DNA of 64,000 nt from Streptomyces olivochromogenes (GCF_001514115.1 NZ_KQ948455.1:358709-422708); one strand, 5' to 3'; shown: positions 23,540 through 33,103, counted from the stretch's first letter. The notes: generated from the letters alone by a model not told the origin. Numbers and translations: made by a program.

Positions 23540-24394
23540 TCAGACGCCGTGTGCGGCTCGTACCGTCTCCTGTCCGATCAGCCCGCGCAACGATGTTTTC
23601 ACCCGCGAGACGAAGGCGTCCCGCGCGTCGGGGGAGAGCACGTCCAGGGACAGATAAGGGTTCAGGTCCTCCAGCTCCACGAGGAGCAGCTCGCCGTCGG
23701 GGGCCCGGCAGGCGTCGACGCGCTGGATGCCGTACGCGATGTCGTTCCAGTCGACGAACCGCTGCGCGAACTCCCGGTCCCGCTCGGTCGGCTCGTACGG
23801 TTCCAGGGCCCAGCGCTCGTCCGGGCGGGGGGCGTACAGGGCGTACTGGAAGGTGTGGTCGACGAAGTAGAAGGACACCTCGTAGCGGAAGTCGATGCGT
23901 GGCTGGACGAGGATGTTGTCGTACGACAGTTCGCGCAGCCGGTCGCGCGGTACGAACTCCAGGCCGATGGAATCCGCTCCCAGCTTGGGCTTCACGACGT
24001 AGGTGTCGACGTCCGGAAGCCGGTCGAGGTCGTCCGCGCGGTCGATGGTCGGGATGACCGGGAACCCCGCCGCGGTGAGGTCCAGCAGGTACCCCTTCCC
24101 CGCCATGTCCCCCTTGCCGGACAGCTGGTTGTACACGCGGACACCTTCCGCGACCGCCTGCTTCCGGAACGCGTCGTAGTGCGCCTGGTAGTGCAGCACG
24201 GGCCCGCTGTTCCGCACGACCACGGCGTCGAAGCCGGTCATCAGCGCGGCCGCGTCCAGGGGGTGGCACACGGCGAGGTCGAACTCCTCGCGCAGCCGGG
24301 AGGTGAGGAAGATGTCCTCGTCGCAGTACCGCCGCCCCTTGGCCGGGTAGGCCAGGTCACTGACGTAGAGGACGCGGGGGCGCGCGGACGGCAT
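23540..24394 (-). CDS. ATP-grasp-like protein, function unknown
   Basis: A 284-aa protein that begins RVLYVSDLAYPAKGRRYCDED and has a pattern resembling ATP-grasp ligases: a central lysine segment YVVKPKLGADSIGLEF (about 143-158) and the acidic metal-binding end VELEDLNPYLSLD near 250. Such proteins join a carboxylate to an amine with ATP. The substrate is unknown and no carrier or peptide gene is adjacent. It lies upstream of the two-domain VOC gene, 20 bp away, so the two are probably cotranscribed. Confidence 0.6.
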   Translation of the reverse strand: MPSARPRVLYVSDLAYPAKGRRYCDEDIFLTSRLREEFDLAVCHPLDAAALMTGFDAVVVRNSGPVLHYQAHYDAFRKQAVAEGVRVYNQLSGKGDMAGKGYLLDLTAAGFPVIPTIDRADDLDRLPDVDTYVVKPKLGADSIGLEFVPRDRLRELSYDNILVQPRIDFRYEVSFYFVDHTFQYALYAPRPDERWALEPYEPTERDREFAQRFVDWNDIAYGIQRVDACRAPDGELLLVELEDLNPYLSLDVLSPDARDAFVSRVKTSLRGLIGQETVRAAHGV

Positions 24395-24507
24395 TGACGA
24401 CTCCTCGGACTACGGGACTTCAGACGTTCCGTTCCATGGGCGACCCGCTCCCACCGAACACACGGACGTAGTCTCCCTCCCGCCGGCCGATGCGGGGGTG
24501 GCGGGGG

Positions 24508-24924
24508 TCAGGCATCGGGGCGTTCGGTGAAGCGGAGGAGGTTGCCCGCCGGGTCGCGGAAGGCGCAGTCGCGGACGCCGTACGGCTGGTCCATCGGCTC
24601 CTGGAGGACGTCGGCGCCGGAGGCGCGCACGCGTTCGTAGAGGGCGTCGCAGTCGGCGGTGGAGAAGATGACACCGCGCAGGACGCCCTTGGCGAGGAGC
24701 TCGGCCATGGCCTGTTTGTCGGCGGGGGAGATGTCCGGGCTCGCGGCGGGGGGCTCCAGGACGATCTGGACGTCCGGCTGGAGCGGGGAGCCGACCGTCA
24801 CCCAGCGCATCCCCTCGAAGGCGACGTCACCCCGGACCTCCAGGCCGAGGACGTCCCGATAGAAGGCGAGCGCTTTGTCATGGTCGTCCACGGCGATGAA
24901 GCACTGTGAGAGTTTCAGGTCCAT
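24508..24924 (-). CDS. Single-domain VOC/glyoxalase-like protein
   Basis: A 138-aa protein with the usual beta-alpha-beta3 pattern: CFIAVDDHDKALAFYRDVLG at the start and DCAFRDPAGNLLRFTE at the end. Similar to lactoylglutathione-lyase-like proteins, but the substrate is unknown. Its start at 24924 is only nine bases from the end of the MITE-like element at 24934-25014. Any native promoter would therefore be displaced or supplied by that element. Confidence 0.85.
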   Translation of the reverse strand: MDLKLSQCFIAVDDHDKALAFYRDVLGLEVRGDVAFEGMRWVTVGSPLQPDVQIVLEPPAASPDISPADKQAMAELLAKGVLRGVIFSTADCDALYERVRASGADVLQEPMDQPYGVRDCAFRDPAGNLLRFTERPDA

Positions 24925-24933
24925 GGCCCCACG

Positions 24934-25014
24934 CTAGGACCTGTCCGGCCGATCACGCCGGAGACGCGGGGTGTGGCAACTTTTCTCCACCGTGGTCGGC
25001 CGGACAGGCCCTAG
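24934..25014. mobile_element. MITE-like element with 19 bp terminal inverted repeats and CTAG ends
   Basis: Ends 24934-24952 (CTAGGACCTGTCCGGCCGA) and 24996-25014 (TCGGCCGGACAGGCCCTAG) are inverted repeats with one mismatch around a 43 bp core that codes for nothing. Both ends carry CTAG, a known target of IS5-group elements in Streptomyces. The right-hand CTAG supplies the TAG stop codon of the neighbouring AraC gene. A 12 bp match to the right end (GACAGGCCCTAG) occurs alone at 20842-20853. Confidence 0.65.
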
Positions 25015-25436
25015 AGGCGTGTACCCGGTTCCGCTTCCGGGTTGCGGTGGCGGGTCGGGCGGGTCAGGCGCTGGGCCACGCACGGCGGGATCGGGGCGCC
25101 GTGGTCGTGCGGCCGGGCCCGGTACGCGCTCGGGGTCTCGCCGACCAGCTCCGTGAAGCGGGAGCTGAACGAACCCAGCGACGTACAACCCACGGCGAGG
25201 CAGACCTCCGTCACCGTCAGGTCGCCCCGCCGCAACAGGGCCTTGGCCCGCTCTATTCGGCGGGTCATGAGATAGCTGTACGGCGTCTCCCCGTACGCCG
25301 CCCGGAAGCTCCGCTGGAAGTGCCCGGGTGACATCAGCGCGGTGCGCGCGAGCGCGGCGACGTCCAGCGGCTCCGCGTACTCGCGGTCCATCCGGTCGCG
25401 TGCCCGGCGCAGCCGGACCAGATCCTCCAGAGTCAT
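25011..25436 (-). CDS. AraC-family transcription regulator (DNA-binding domain only)
   Basis: A 141-aa protein that is little more than the AraC double-HTH domain: LDVAALARTALMSPGHFQRSF is the first HTH, and VTEVCLAVGCTSLGSFSSRF plus FTELVGETPSAYR is the second. Family members normally carry an extra effector domain, or are short regulators like this one. The last ~25 residues (RLTRPTRHRNPEAEPGTRL) are not family-like and end exactly in the CTAG of the MITE-like element, so the C-terminus may have been changed by its insertion. The frame is open upstream into the remnant at 25437-25736. ATG 25436 is the start that fits the family. Confidence 0.85.
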   Translation of the reverse strand: MTLEDLVRLRRARDRMDREYAEPLDVAALARTALMSPGHFQRSFRAAYGETPYSYLMTRRIERAKALLRRGDLTVTEVCLAVGCTSLGSFSSRFTELVGETPSAYRARPHDHGAPIPPCVAQRLTRPTRHRNPEAEPGTRL

Positions 25437-25736
25437 TTCCTCAGGATGACACGCGCCACTGACAGAGGCCGGTGGGTCAAGGCCGTGGACGGGACGCGGC
25501 CGCCGGGCCGGGGGCGACGAACAGGCCGGCGAGAGGCTGGAGACGCTCGGCGTCGGGTACGCGTCCCAGTCCAGGTTCAGCTCCCCGACCGGCGGGTGAC
25601 GGACGCGCATCCGGCCGCGCGTGGTCTCCGCCATGTCATGACGCGCCCACAGGCCCGCGAACTCGTCACCGCGGACGGCGAGTTCACCGACCAGCTCGAC
25701 GCCACGCGGATGCCCGGGCTCGGCCGCGACCTGCAC
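25437..25736 (-). pseudogene. Remnant of an MmyB-like HTH regulator (C-terminal part)
   Basis: Minus-strand translation contains DEFAGLWARHDMAETTRGR and RVRHPPVGELNLDWDAY, the hallmark C-terminal ligand-domain motif of actinobacterial XRE/MmyB regulators. The HTH half is absent. After DWDAYPTP the match ends, and a similar continuation (ERLQPLAGLFVAPG) appears in another frame, suggesting a frameshift. No credible start exists. It runs in frame into the AraC gene. Confidence 0.5.
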
Positions 25737-25830
25737 ACCATCGGCGGGGCGGCCGAGTACGTCGCCGTCCCCGCGGACCGGCTCGCACCCGGAGAGAAGG
25801 CCCTGGTCCGCGGCGCAAAGAAGACCGCAC
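25730..25830 (+). pseudogene. Possible remnant of a zinc-type alcohol dehydrogenase
   Basis: Plus-strand frame reads HTIGGAAEYVAVPADRLAP, very like the GGxAEYVAVPADRLAP segment of medium-chain dehydrogenases, but nothing on either side continues the match. It abuts the MmyB remnant on the opposite strand. Downstream to 25930 I see no gene. The evidence is one short motif only. Confidence 0.3.
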
Positions 25831-25940
25831 CCGGACCGTCATGGACGCCGTGTTCGGCGTCCCGCGGGCCGGGTGCGGGCAGAGGGACCGTGCGACCGGA
25901 GAAACCGAACAGGTCGCGGGTCGAGCCGTATGACCAAAGG

Positions 25941-26336
25941 TCAGGCCTTCTTGGTCTCCCAGAAGATCTTGTCGATCTGGGCGATGTAGTCCAGCGCCTT
26001 CTGGCCCGTGGCCGGGTCCGTGGACGCCTTGGCGGCCGAGAGGGCCTTCAGGGTGTCGTTGACCAGCTGGTGCAGCTCCGGGTACTTCTCGAAGTGCGGG
26101 GGCTTGAAGTAGTCGCTCCAGAGCACCGACACGTGGTGCTTGGCGAGCTCGGCGCGCTGCTCCTTGATGACCGTGGCGCGAGCCTGGAAGTGCGGGTCGT
26201 CGTTGCCGGCCATCTTTTCCTGGACGGCCTTCACCGACTCCGCCTCGATGCGGGCCTGGGCCGGGTCGTACACGCCGCAGGGCAGGTCGCAGTGCGCGCT
26301 GACCTTGACCTTGGGGGCAAACAGGCGGGAGAGCAT
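25941..26336 (-). CDS. sodN: Nickel superoxide dismutase precursor
   Basis: Converts superoxide to hydrogen peroxide and oxygen in the cytoplasm. The 131-aa precursor has a 14-residue propeptide (MLSRLFAPKVKVSA) followed by the nickel hook HCDLPCGVY, which supplies His1, Cys2 and Cys6 of the mature enzyme. Length and sequence are classic for Streptomyces NiSOD. The propeptide is removed by the SodX protease, encoded divergently 144 bp away. In Streptomyces its expression is raised by nickel, while the iron SOD gene is repressed through Nur. Confidence 0.98.
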   Translation of the reverse strand: MLSRLFAPKVKVSAHCDLPCGVYDPAQARIEAESVKAVQEKMAGNDDPHFQARATVIKEQRAELAKHHVSVLWSDYFKPPHFEKYPELHQLVNDTLKALSAAKASTDPATGQKALDYIAQIDKIFWETKKA

Positions 26337-26480
26337 TGAGCTGTCCTTCCTCGTGATCGTCTTCTCAGGTGGGACATTACTCCGTAGGAGACGTCTTTTC
26401 TCGAGTGCCCCCATGGGCTTAGGACAAAAGTCCAGGGTGAGACTGGGACTGGTGGAGGATGGACCGGGGAGGTGCCGGTG

Positions 26481-26915
26481 ATGCCGGAGCTGTCGCAGGA
26501 GACCGAGCGTGGGAGGGCCGTGCTGCCGTTCGGGGCGGCCGAGGTGACGGGGCCCTCCATGGTGCCCACGCTCCAGCACGGAGATCGGCTCGTCGTGCAG
26601 TACGGGGCCCGGGTCAGGCCCGGTGACGTGGTCGTTCTGCGCCATCCGTTCCAGCAGGACCTGCTGGTCGTGAAGCGGATCGCGGAGCGGCGCGAGGGGG
26701 GTTGGTGGGTGCTCGGGGACAACGCCTACGCGGGTGGGGACAGCACCGACTACGGGACCGTGCCCGAGGACCTCGTCCTCGGGAAGGTGCGTTTCCGCTA
26801 CCGGCCCCACCTGCCGGGTCAGCGCTCGCCGTTCGCAGTCGTCCGCTGGGCGCTCGGCGCCGCCAGGCCGGTGCTTTCCGACCGGTCGGCCTCCAGGCGT
26901 TTGCGGGCCCGGTAG
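26481..26915 (+). CDS. sodX: Nickel-type superoxide dismutase maturation protease
   Basis: S26-family (signal-peptidase-like) protease of 144 aa that trims the SodN propeptide. GPSMVPTL carries the catalytic Ser26, and LLVVKRI carries the general-base Lys65; a GDNAYAGGDSTDYG box follows, as in type I signal peptidases. No membrane anchor is evident, which fits a cytoplasmic substrate. ATG 26481 is chosen because GGGGAGG lies eight bases before it; GTG 26472 and 26478 are in frame. The 3' end overlaps the convergent CGNR gene by 97 bp. Confidence 0.92.
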   Translation: MPELSQETERGRAVLPFGAAEVTGPSMVPTLQHGDRLVVQYGARVRPGDVVVLRHPFQQDLLVVKRIAERREGGWWVLGDNAYAGGDSTDYGTVPEDLVLGKVRFRYRPHLPGQRSPFAVVRWALGAARPVLSDRSASRRLRAR

Positions 26916-27448
26916 GCGGCCACGTTGGCGCGGGTCGCGCAGCGGTCCGAGCAGTAGCGCCGGGAGCGGTTCGTCGACGTGTCCAGGTACGCGTTGCGGC
27001 AGGGGGCCGCCTCACAGAGGCCGAGGCGGTCCACGCCGTACTCGGTGAGGTGGAAGGCGAGTCCCATGGCGGCGATCGCGGCGTAGCCCGCGGTCGCGTT
27101 CGACGGGTGGTCCGCCAGGTGCATGTGCCACAGCGGGCGCCCGTCGTCGTCCCGGTGGTCGTGCCCGGAGATCTGCGGGCTGACGGGGAACTCCAGGAGA
27201 AGTGAGTTCAGCAGGTCCACGGACAGGGTCTCGTCGCCGCCGTCGGCCGCCTCGAAGACGGCGCGCAGCCGGGCGCGGACCGACCGGAAGCGGGTGACGT
27301 CCGCGTCCGTGGCGCGGCGGGCCGCGGAGGAGTTCCCTCCGAAGAGGTCCCGGACCGCTTCGACCGAGGTGAGCGAGTCCTTGCCCCGGGTCGGCTCCTC
27401 GGTGTTGACGAGGCGTACCGCGTAATCCGAGTAATAGGCCAGTTCCAC
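26819..27448 (-). CDS. CGNR zinc-finger protein with ABATE (DUF1470) domain
   Basis: A 209-aa putative transcription regulator. The N-terminal domain begins MELAYYSDYAVRLVNTEEP (ABATE/DUF1470). The C-terminal finger shows LCEAAPCRNAYLD and RYCSDRCATRANVAAYRAR, the four Cys and basic helix expected of the CGNR type (here CATR in place of CGNR). The last ~32 codons overlap sodX on the opposite strand. That tail (SESTGLAAPSAQRTTANGER) is not conserved-looking, so the overlap may come from loss of an earlier stop. The target genes are unknown. Confidence 0.88.
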   Translation of the reverse strand: MELAYYSDYAVRLVNTEEPTRGKDSLTSVEAVRDLFGGNSSAARRATDADVTRFRSVRARLRAVFEAADGGDETLSVDLLNSLLLEFPVSPQISGHDHRDDDGRPLWHMHLADHPSNATAGYAAIAAMGLAFHLTEYGVDRLGLCEAAPCRNAYLDTSTNRSRRYCSDRCATRANVAAYRARKRLEADRSESTGLAAPSAQRTTANGER

Positions 27449-27558
27449 TTGTAGTCCTTACGGAGGCGCTCTATCGTCGTGCGTGCGGTCAGGTAACGGC
27501 TGATTGCGCTTCCAGGGTATTACGCGGGCGAGTGAAGACGAACGGAGAAGGGGCATCC

Positions 27559-28347
27559 ATGACCGTCGGCACCGGAATCGACAACGACGAGATCCAGGGC
27601 AACGGCACCGACTGGCACGCCTGGCAGGAGAGCTGGGACCGGCAACAGGAGTGGTACATGCCGGACCGTGAGGAGCGCTTCCGGGTGATGCTCGACATGG
27701 TCGAGGCCCTGGTCGGCCCGGAGCCGCGCGTCCTCGACCTGGCCTGCGGTACCGGCACCATCACGGCCCGGCTCCTCGACCGCTTCCCGAAGGCCACCAG
27801 CACCGGCGTCGACCTCGACCCGGCGCTGCTCACCATCGCCGAGGGCACCTTCGGGGGCGACGAGAGGGTCTCCTTCGTCACGGCCGACCTCAAGGACCCG
27901 CACTGGGCGACCCGGCTGCCCCACGACTCGTACGACGCCGTCCTGACCGCCACCGCCCTCCACTGGCTGCACAGCGAACCCCTCGCGGTCCTCTACGGCC
28001 AGGTCGCGGGGCTCGTCCGCGACGGCGGCGTCTTCATGAACGTCGACCACATGATCGACGAGTCCACGCCCCGGATCAACGAGGCCGAGCGCGCCCAGCG
28101 GCACGCCCGGATGGACCAGGCCAGGGCGAACGGGGTGCTCGACTGGGCCGCGTGGTGGGAGCTGGCGGCCCAGGACCCCGTCCTCGCCGCGCCGACCGCC
28201 CGCCGCTTCGAGATCTACGGGGAACACGCCGACGGCGACATGCCGTCCGCCGACTGGCACACGCGTGTGCTGCGCGAAAAGGGCTTCGGGGAGGCGCGGG
28301 CGGTGTGGCGGTCGCCGTCCGACGCGCTGGTGCTGGCAGTGAAGTAA
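27559..28347 (+). CDS. SAM-dependent methyltransferase (class I)
   Basis: A 262-aa Rossmann methyltransferase. Motif I VLDLACGTGTITARL lies about 60 residues in, with the acidic end of beta-2 in TGVDLDPALL, and motif IV-like YDAVLTATALHWLHS follows; the HWLH segment is common in small-molecule methyltransferases of the Methyltransf_25 type. The substrate is unknown. ATG 27559 has GAAGGGG six bases upstream; GTG 27532 would extend it by nine residues. It is divergent from the CGNR gene, 110 bp apart. Confidence 0.88.
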   Translation: MTVGTGIDNDEIQGNGTDWHAWQESWDRQQEWYMPDREERFRVMLDMVEALVGPEPRVLDLACGTGTITARLLDRFPKATSTGVDLDPALLTIAEGTFGGDERVSFVTADLKDPHWATRLPHDSYDAVLTATALHWLHSEPLAVLYGQVAGLVRDGGVFMNVDHMIDESTPRINEAERAQRHARMDQARANGVLDWAAWWELAAQDPVLAAPTARRFEIYGEHADGDMPSADWHTRVLREKGFGEARAVWRSPSDALVLAVK

Positions 28348-28396
28348 GCAGGCCGCGGGGGTCCGGACGAAGATTCCGTGGCGCGGACCGAACGGG

Positions 28397-28431
28397 GAAG
28401 GGGCGGTACGGGAGTCCCGTACCGCCCCTTC
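28397..28431. terminator. Bidirectional terminator between methyltransferase and ABC genes
   Basis: Perfect 17 bp inverted repeat (28397-28413 with 28415-28431) around one central base, followed by ACTCTTGT. It lies between convergent genes. Confidence 0.9.
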
Positions 28432-28446
28432 ACTCTTGTCCGTGGC

Positions 28447-29238
28447 TCAGAGCACCTTGGACAGGAACGACTGCGTCCGCTCGTGCTGCGGGTTCGTCAG
28501 TACGTCACGTGGGTGGCCGGACTCGACCACCACACCGCCGTCCATGAAGACCAGCGAGTCGCCCACCTCGCGGGCGAAGCCCATCTCGTGGGTGACGACG
28601 ACCATCGTCATACCCGACTCGGCGAGGTCGCGCATGACGTCGAGGACGTCACCGACCAGCTCCGGGTCGAGCGCCGAGGTCGGCTCGTCGAAGAGCATCA
28701 GCTTCGGGTCCATCGCCAGCGCACGGGCGATGGCGACACGCTGCTGCTGGCCGCCGGAGAGCTGCGAGGGGTAGTTCTTCGCCTTGTCGGCCAGGCCCAC
28801 GCGCTCCAGCAGCTGGCCCGCGCGCTCCCGTGCCTGGGCCCTGCTGATGCCCCTGACCTGGACCGGCGCCTCCATGACGTTCTCCAGAGCCGTCATGTGC
28901 GGGAACAGGTTGAAGCGCTGGAAGACCATGCCGATGTCCCGGCGCTTCAGCGCGACCTCGCTGTCCTTGAGCTCGTACAGCTTGTCGCCCTTCTGGCGGT
29001 AGCCGACCAGCTCCCCGTCGACGTACAGCCGGCCGGCGTTGATCTTCTCCAGGTGGTTGATGCACCTCAGGAAGGTCGACTTGCCGGATCCGGAGGGGCC
29101 GATGAGGCAGAACACCTCGCCGGACTTCACCTCCAGGTCGATGCCCTTGAGGACCTCGACGGGGCCGAAGGACTTGTGGACGCCCTCGGACTTGACCATC
29201 GTCGTGGCGGACTCCGCCTTGGTCACGTTGGCGCTCAT
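28447..29238 (-). CDS. Polar amino acid ABC transporter ATP-binding protein
   Basis: A 263-aa ATPase of the GlnQ/GluA type. Walker A GPSGSGKST, Q-loop VFQRFNLFPHMTALENV, signature LSGGQQQRV, Walker B LMLFDEPTSALDP and the switch His in VVTHEMGF are all intact. FPHMTALENVMEAP is typical of amino-acid importers. Its start overlaps the stop of the permease gene by four bases. It forms an operon with the permease and binding-protein genes (order binding protein, permease, ATPase). Glutamate or glutamine is a reasonable guess for the substrate. Confidence 0.93.
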   Translation of the reverse strand: MSANVTKAESATTMVKSEGVHKSFGPVEVLKGIDLEVKSGEVFCLIGPSGSGKSTFLRCINHLEKINAGRLYVDGELVGYRQKGDKLYELKDSEVALKRRDIGMVFQRFNLFPHMTALENVMEAPVQVRGISRAQARERAGQLLERVGLADKAKNYPSQLSGGQQQRVAIARALAMDPKLMLFDEPTSALDPELVGDVLDVMRDLAESGMTMVVVTHEMGFAREVGDSLVFMDGGVVVESGHPRDVLTNPQHERTQSFLSKVL

Positions 29239-30173
29239 GCATTGCCTCCCCTCGGACGACCCAGCGACAGCATGTTGGCCTTGATCTTCTGGAACGGCGT
29301 GGCCGGGAGCGTGCGGCTGGAGCCGCGGGCGTAGTACCGCTCCAGGTAGTACTGGCCGACGCTGAACACCGAGGTCAGCAGCAGGTACCAGGCGGCCGCG
29401 AGGAACAGCATCTCGGCCGGGGCTCCGGAGGTCTGGCCGATGTCCTGGGCCACGCGGAACAGCTCGGAGTACTGAATCACGGCGACCAGCGAGGTCGTCT
29501 TCAGCATGTTGATGACCTCGTTGCCCGTGGGGGGCACGATCACACGCATCGCCTGCGGGATGACGATCCGGCGCAGGGTCTTGCTGTGGCTCATGCCCAG
29601 GGCGTGCGAGGCCTCGGTCTGGCCCTCGTCGACCGAGAGGAGACCGGCCCGGCAGATCTCGGCCATGTACGCGGCCTCGTTCAGGCCCAGACCCAGCAGC
29701 GCCGTCAACAGCGGCGTCATGAAGCTGGACCAGTAGTCCTTGTAGATCGGACCGAGGTTGATGTACGTGAAGACCAGGCCCAGGTTGAACCAGACCACCA
29801 GCTGCACCAGGACGGGCGTGCCGCGGAAGAACCAGATGTAGAACCAGGCGATGGACGAGGTCACCGGGTTCTTCGACAGCCGCATGACGGCGAGGAGCAC
29901 GCCGCCGACGACGCCGATCAGCATCGAGAGGACCGTCAGCAGCAGCGTCTTGAGGACGCCGTTGATGATGCGGTCGTCGAAGAAGTAGTCGGGGATCGCT
30001 CCCCAGTTGATCTTGCCCTGGGAGAACGCGTAGATCACGGAGACCAGGAGCGCGATCGCGATGACCGCGGAGACGTACCGCCCGTAGTGCCGGACCGGGA
30101 TCGCCTTGATGGCTTCCGGTCCGGCCGGGGGAGTGTCCTCCGGGCCCGCCGTCTTGTCTATGTCAACAGTCAC
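29235..30173 (-). CDS. Polar amino acid ABC transporter permease
   Basis: A 312-aa HisM/GlnP-type permease with a 25-residue N-terminal cytoplasmic part, a first membrane segment at VSAVIAIALLVSVIYAFS, a core from about residue 75 (GVLKTLLLTVLSMLIGVVGG) and the EAA-like loop SHALGMSHSKTLRRIVIPQAM. It is the only permease gene of the cluster, so a homodimer is implied. GTG start at 30173. The gene lies 38 bp after the binding-protein gene and overlaps the ATPase start. Confidence 0.92.
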   Translation of the reverse strand: MTVDIDKTAGPEDTPPAGPEAIKAIPVRHYGRYVSAVIAIALLVSVIYAFSQGKINWGAIPDYFFDDRIINGVLKTLLLTVLSMLIGVVGGVLLAVMRLSKNPVTSSIAWFYIWFFRGTPVLVQLVVWFNLGLVFTYINLGPIYKDYWSSFMTPLLTALLGLGLNEAAYMAEICRAGLLSVDEGQTEASHALGMSHSKTLRRIVIPQAMRVIVPPTGNEVINMLKTTSLVAVIQYSELFRVAQDIGQTSGAPAEMLFLAAAWYLLLTSVFSVGQYYLERYYARGSSRTLPATPFQKIKANMLSLGRPRGGNA

Positions 30174-30211
30174 GGGTGTTGTTGCCTTTCAGTGCCCGCT
30201 CGGTTCCGCGG

Positions 30212-31168
30212 TCACTTGCCGCCGTTGACCGTGGCCGTCTTGACGGAACCGGCCTCGACGCCCCACTTTGCGATGATCTTGTCGTACTCGCCGTTCTTGA
30301 TGACGGCGTCCAGTGCGGCCTGCAGGGCGTCCCGCAGCTGGGTGTTGGACTTGGCGACCGCGATGCCGTACGGCGCCGCCTCGACCTGCTCGCCGACCAG
30401 CTCGAAGTCCTTGCCGCCGCCCGAGGTCTTCACCGCGTACGCGGCGACCGGGAAGTCGGAGGAGCCGGCGTCGGCGCCACCGCCGCGCAGCCGGGTCTGG
30501 GCCTGCTGGTCGTTGTCGTACGACTCGATGGCGATCTTCTTGCCGCCGGTGCACTTCTTGGACTCGGCCTTGGCCATGTCCTCCGACACCGTGGCGCGCT
30601 GCACCACGATCTTCTTGCCGCACAGGTCGGACCAGGTCTTGATGTTCTGGGTCTTGCCCTTGGGCGTGTAGATCGAGACACCCGCGGTGAAGTAGTCGAC
30701 GAAGTCGACGCCCTCGCCGACCTTCTTGCCCGTGTCGGCGTCGATGCCCTCCTGGCGGTCCTTGGTGTCCGTCATGGCGGACATCGCGATGTCGTACCGC
30801 TTGGAGCGCAGACCCGTGATGAGGGTGTCGAAGGTGCCGTTCTGGAAGTCGAACTTCACTCCGAGCTGCTTGCCCATCGCGTCCGCCAGGTCGGGGTCGA
30901 TACCCACGGTCTTGCCGGAGCTGTCCTTGAATTCGACGGGCGCGTACGCGATGTCCGAGCCGACCTTGATGACACCCGCGTCACGGATCGACGCGGGCAG
31001 CTTGGAGGCCAGCGGAGCTGAGGCGGCGCTCGAGGAGGAGCTGTTGGAGTCCTTCTTGGTCTGGTCACCGCAGCCGGTGAGGATCAGGGCCCCGGCGACC
31101 GCGATCGCACCGACCGCTGCTATACGGGACTGCGCGGCGGTCGTACGACGGGTGGAGCTTGCGGTCAT
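30212..31168 (-). CDS. Amino acid ABC transporter substrate-binding lipoprotein
   Basis: A 318-aa family-3 solute-binding protein. Signal peptide with Arg residues, then AGALILTGCGD as lipobox, followed by a Ser/Ala-rich linker (SNSSSSSAASA). The ligand-binding domain begins at RDAGVIKVGSDIAYAPVEF and shows FQNGTFDTLITGLRSKRYD, usual for glutamate/glutamine/arginine binders. ATG 31168 is preceded by GGAGGAA. As first gene of the operon it is likely the most abundant product. Confidence 0.93.
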   Translation of the reverse strand: MTASSTRRTTAAQSRIAAVGAIAVAGALILTGCGDQTKKDSNSSSSSAASAPLASKLPASIRDAGVIKVGSDIAYAPVEFKDSSGKTVGIDPDLADAMGKQLGVKFDFQNGTFDTLITGLRSKRYDIAMSAMTDTKDRQEGIDADTGKKVGEGVDFVDYFTAGVSIYTPKGKTQNIKTWSDLCGKKIVVQRATVSEDMAKAESKKCTGGKKIAIESYDNDQQAQTRLRGGGADAGSSDFPVAAYAVKTSGGGKDFELVGEQVEAAPYGIAVAKSNTQLRDALQAALDAVIKNGEYDKIIAKWGVEAGSVKTATVNGGK

Positions 31169-31711
31169 GGTGGGTTCCTCCGGCGGATGAGGGAGTTGCC
31201 GATGGGTCGACGAGAACACACACCTTCGGGTGTCGCGACCTCGTGTGATGACGGCATCTTGCCATTCGGACTGCGCGCTTCAGGGGACTCGCTATGTCAA
31301 AATCGGATAACGGGTGACCCCCGAACCGCCACGGACGACTCCATGGGGGCCGGACCTTGTGCGGGAATCCCTCCTTCCGGCCGGAAGATCTTCGGCGCAT
31401 CTCACGATGCGGGCCGCCACTACTCCGCACTTGTAGTGTCTTGGGGTCATGTCTTGGACTTGTCCACATATCCAGGTATGAGTCATGTCACCGGCGTGTG
31501 AGCTTCGCGGTATGGACTCGTCGCCGACCTGGTCCGTCCGGTAAGAAGGTTCTCTACACCCCTCATCCGGGGCTCAGGGCGCGTGTGCGGCGCGCCCGTC
31601 GCGTATCCGCCCGTACGCACCACCACGGCGGCAGGGTTACGCGGTGCCCGCCCACCCCTCAACCAGGAGTGGTCACCCTCAAATCAATGAAGACTTAAGG
31701 GGTAAAACAAA
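31169..31711. other. Divergent intergenic region between amino acid ABC operon and malic enzyme
   Basis: 543 bp without a supported gene. It is clearly AT-richer in patches: TATGTCAAAATCGGATAAC near 31292, TGTCTTGGGGTCATGTCTTGG near 31437 (a repeated TGTCTTGG), and AATCAATGAAGACTTAAGG just before the malic enzyme gene. These probably hold the two divergent promoters. A TTGACA hexamer occurs on the minus strand at about 31298, but no matching -10 is clear. Confidence 0.45.
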
Positions 31712-32986
<1,275 letters not shown>

Positions 32987-33004
32987 CGCGGCCGTGTGAT
33001 TCCA

Positions 33005-33034
33005 GGGCCTCGCCGGGTGCTCCCGGCGGGGCCC
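33005..33034 (+). terminator. Terminator after malic enzyme gene
   Basis: GGGCCTCGCCGGG (33005-33017) pairs with CCCGGCGGGGCCC (33022-33034) with one wobble, loop TGCT, 18 bp after the stop. Confidence 0.85.
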
Positions 33035-33054
33035 TGCTCTCTGTCCCGGACTGG

Positions 33055-33103
33055 TCCGTACGGGTACGGACTTGGTTCTTCCGTACGGGTACGGGCTTGG
33101 TTC
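33055..33103. repeat. 25 bp direct repeat
   Basis: TCCGTACGGGTACGG followed by A or G and CTTGGTTC occurs at 33055-33078 and 33080-33103, differing at one base. It lies in the 269 bp gap before the dehydrogenase gene, which otherwise shows no gene. Confidence 0.8.

Noticed and set aside
25446..26339. Plus-strand frame opposite sodN
   Set aside because: It is a mirror of the sodN coding sequence plus remnant DNA; only the short dehydrogenase-like motif near 25741 is kept, as a low-confidence remnant.
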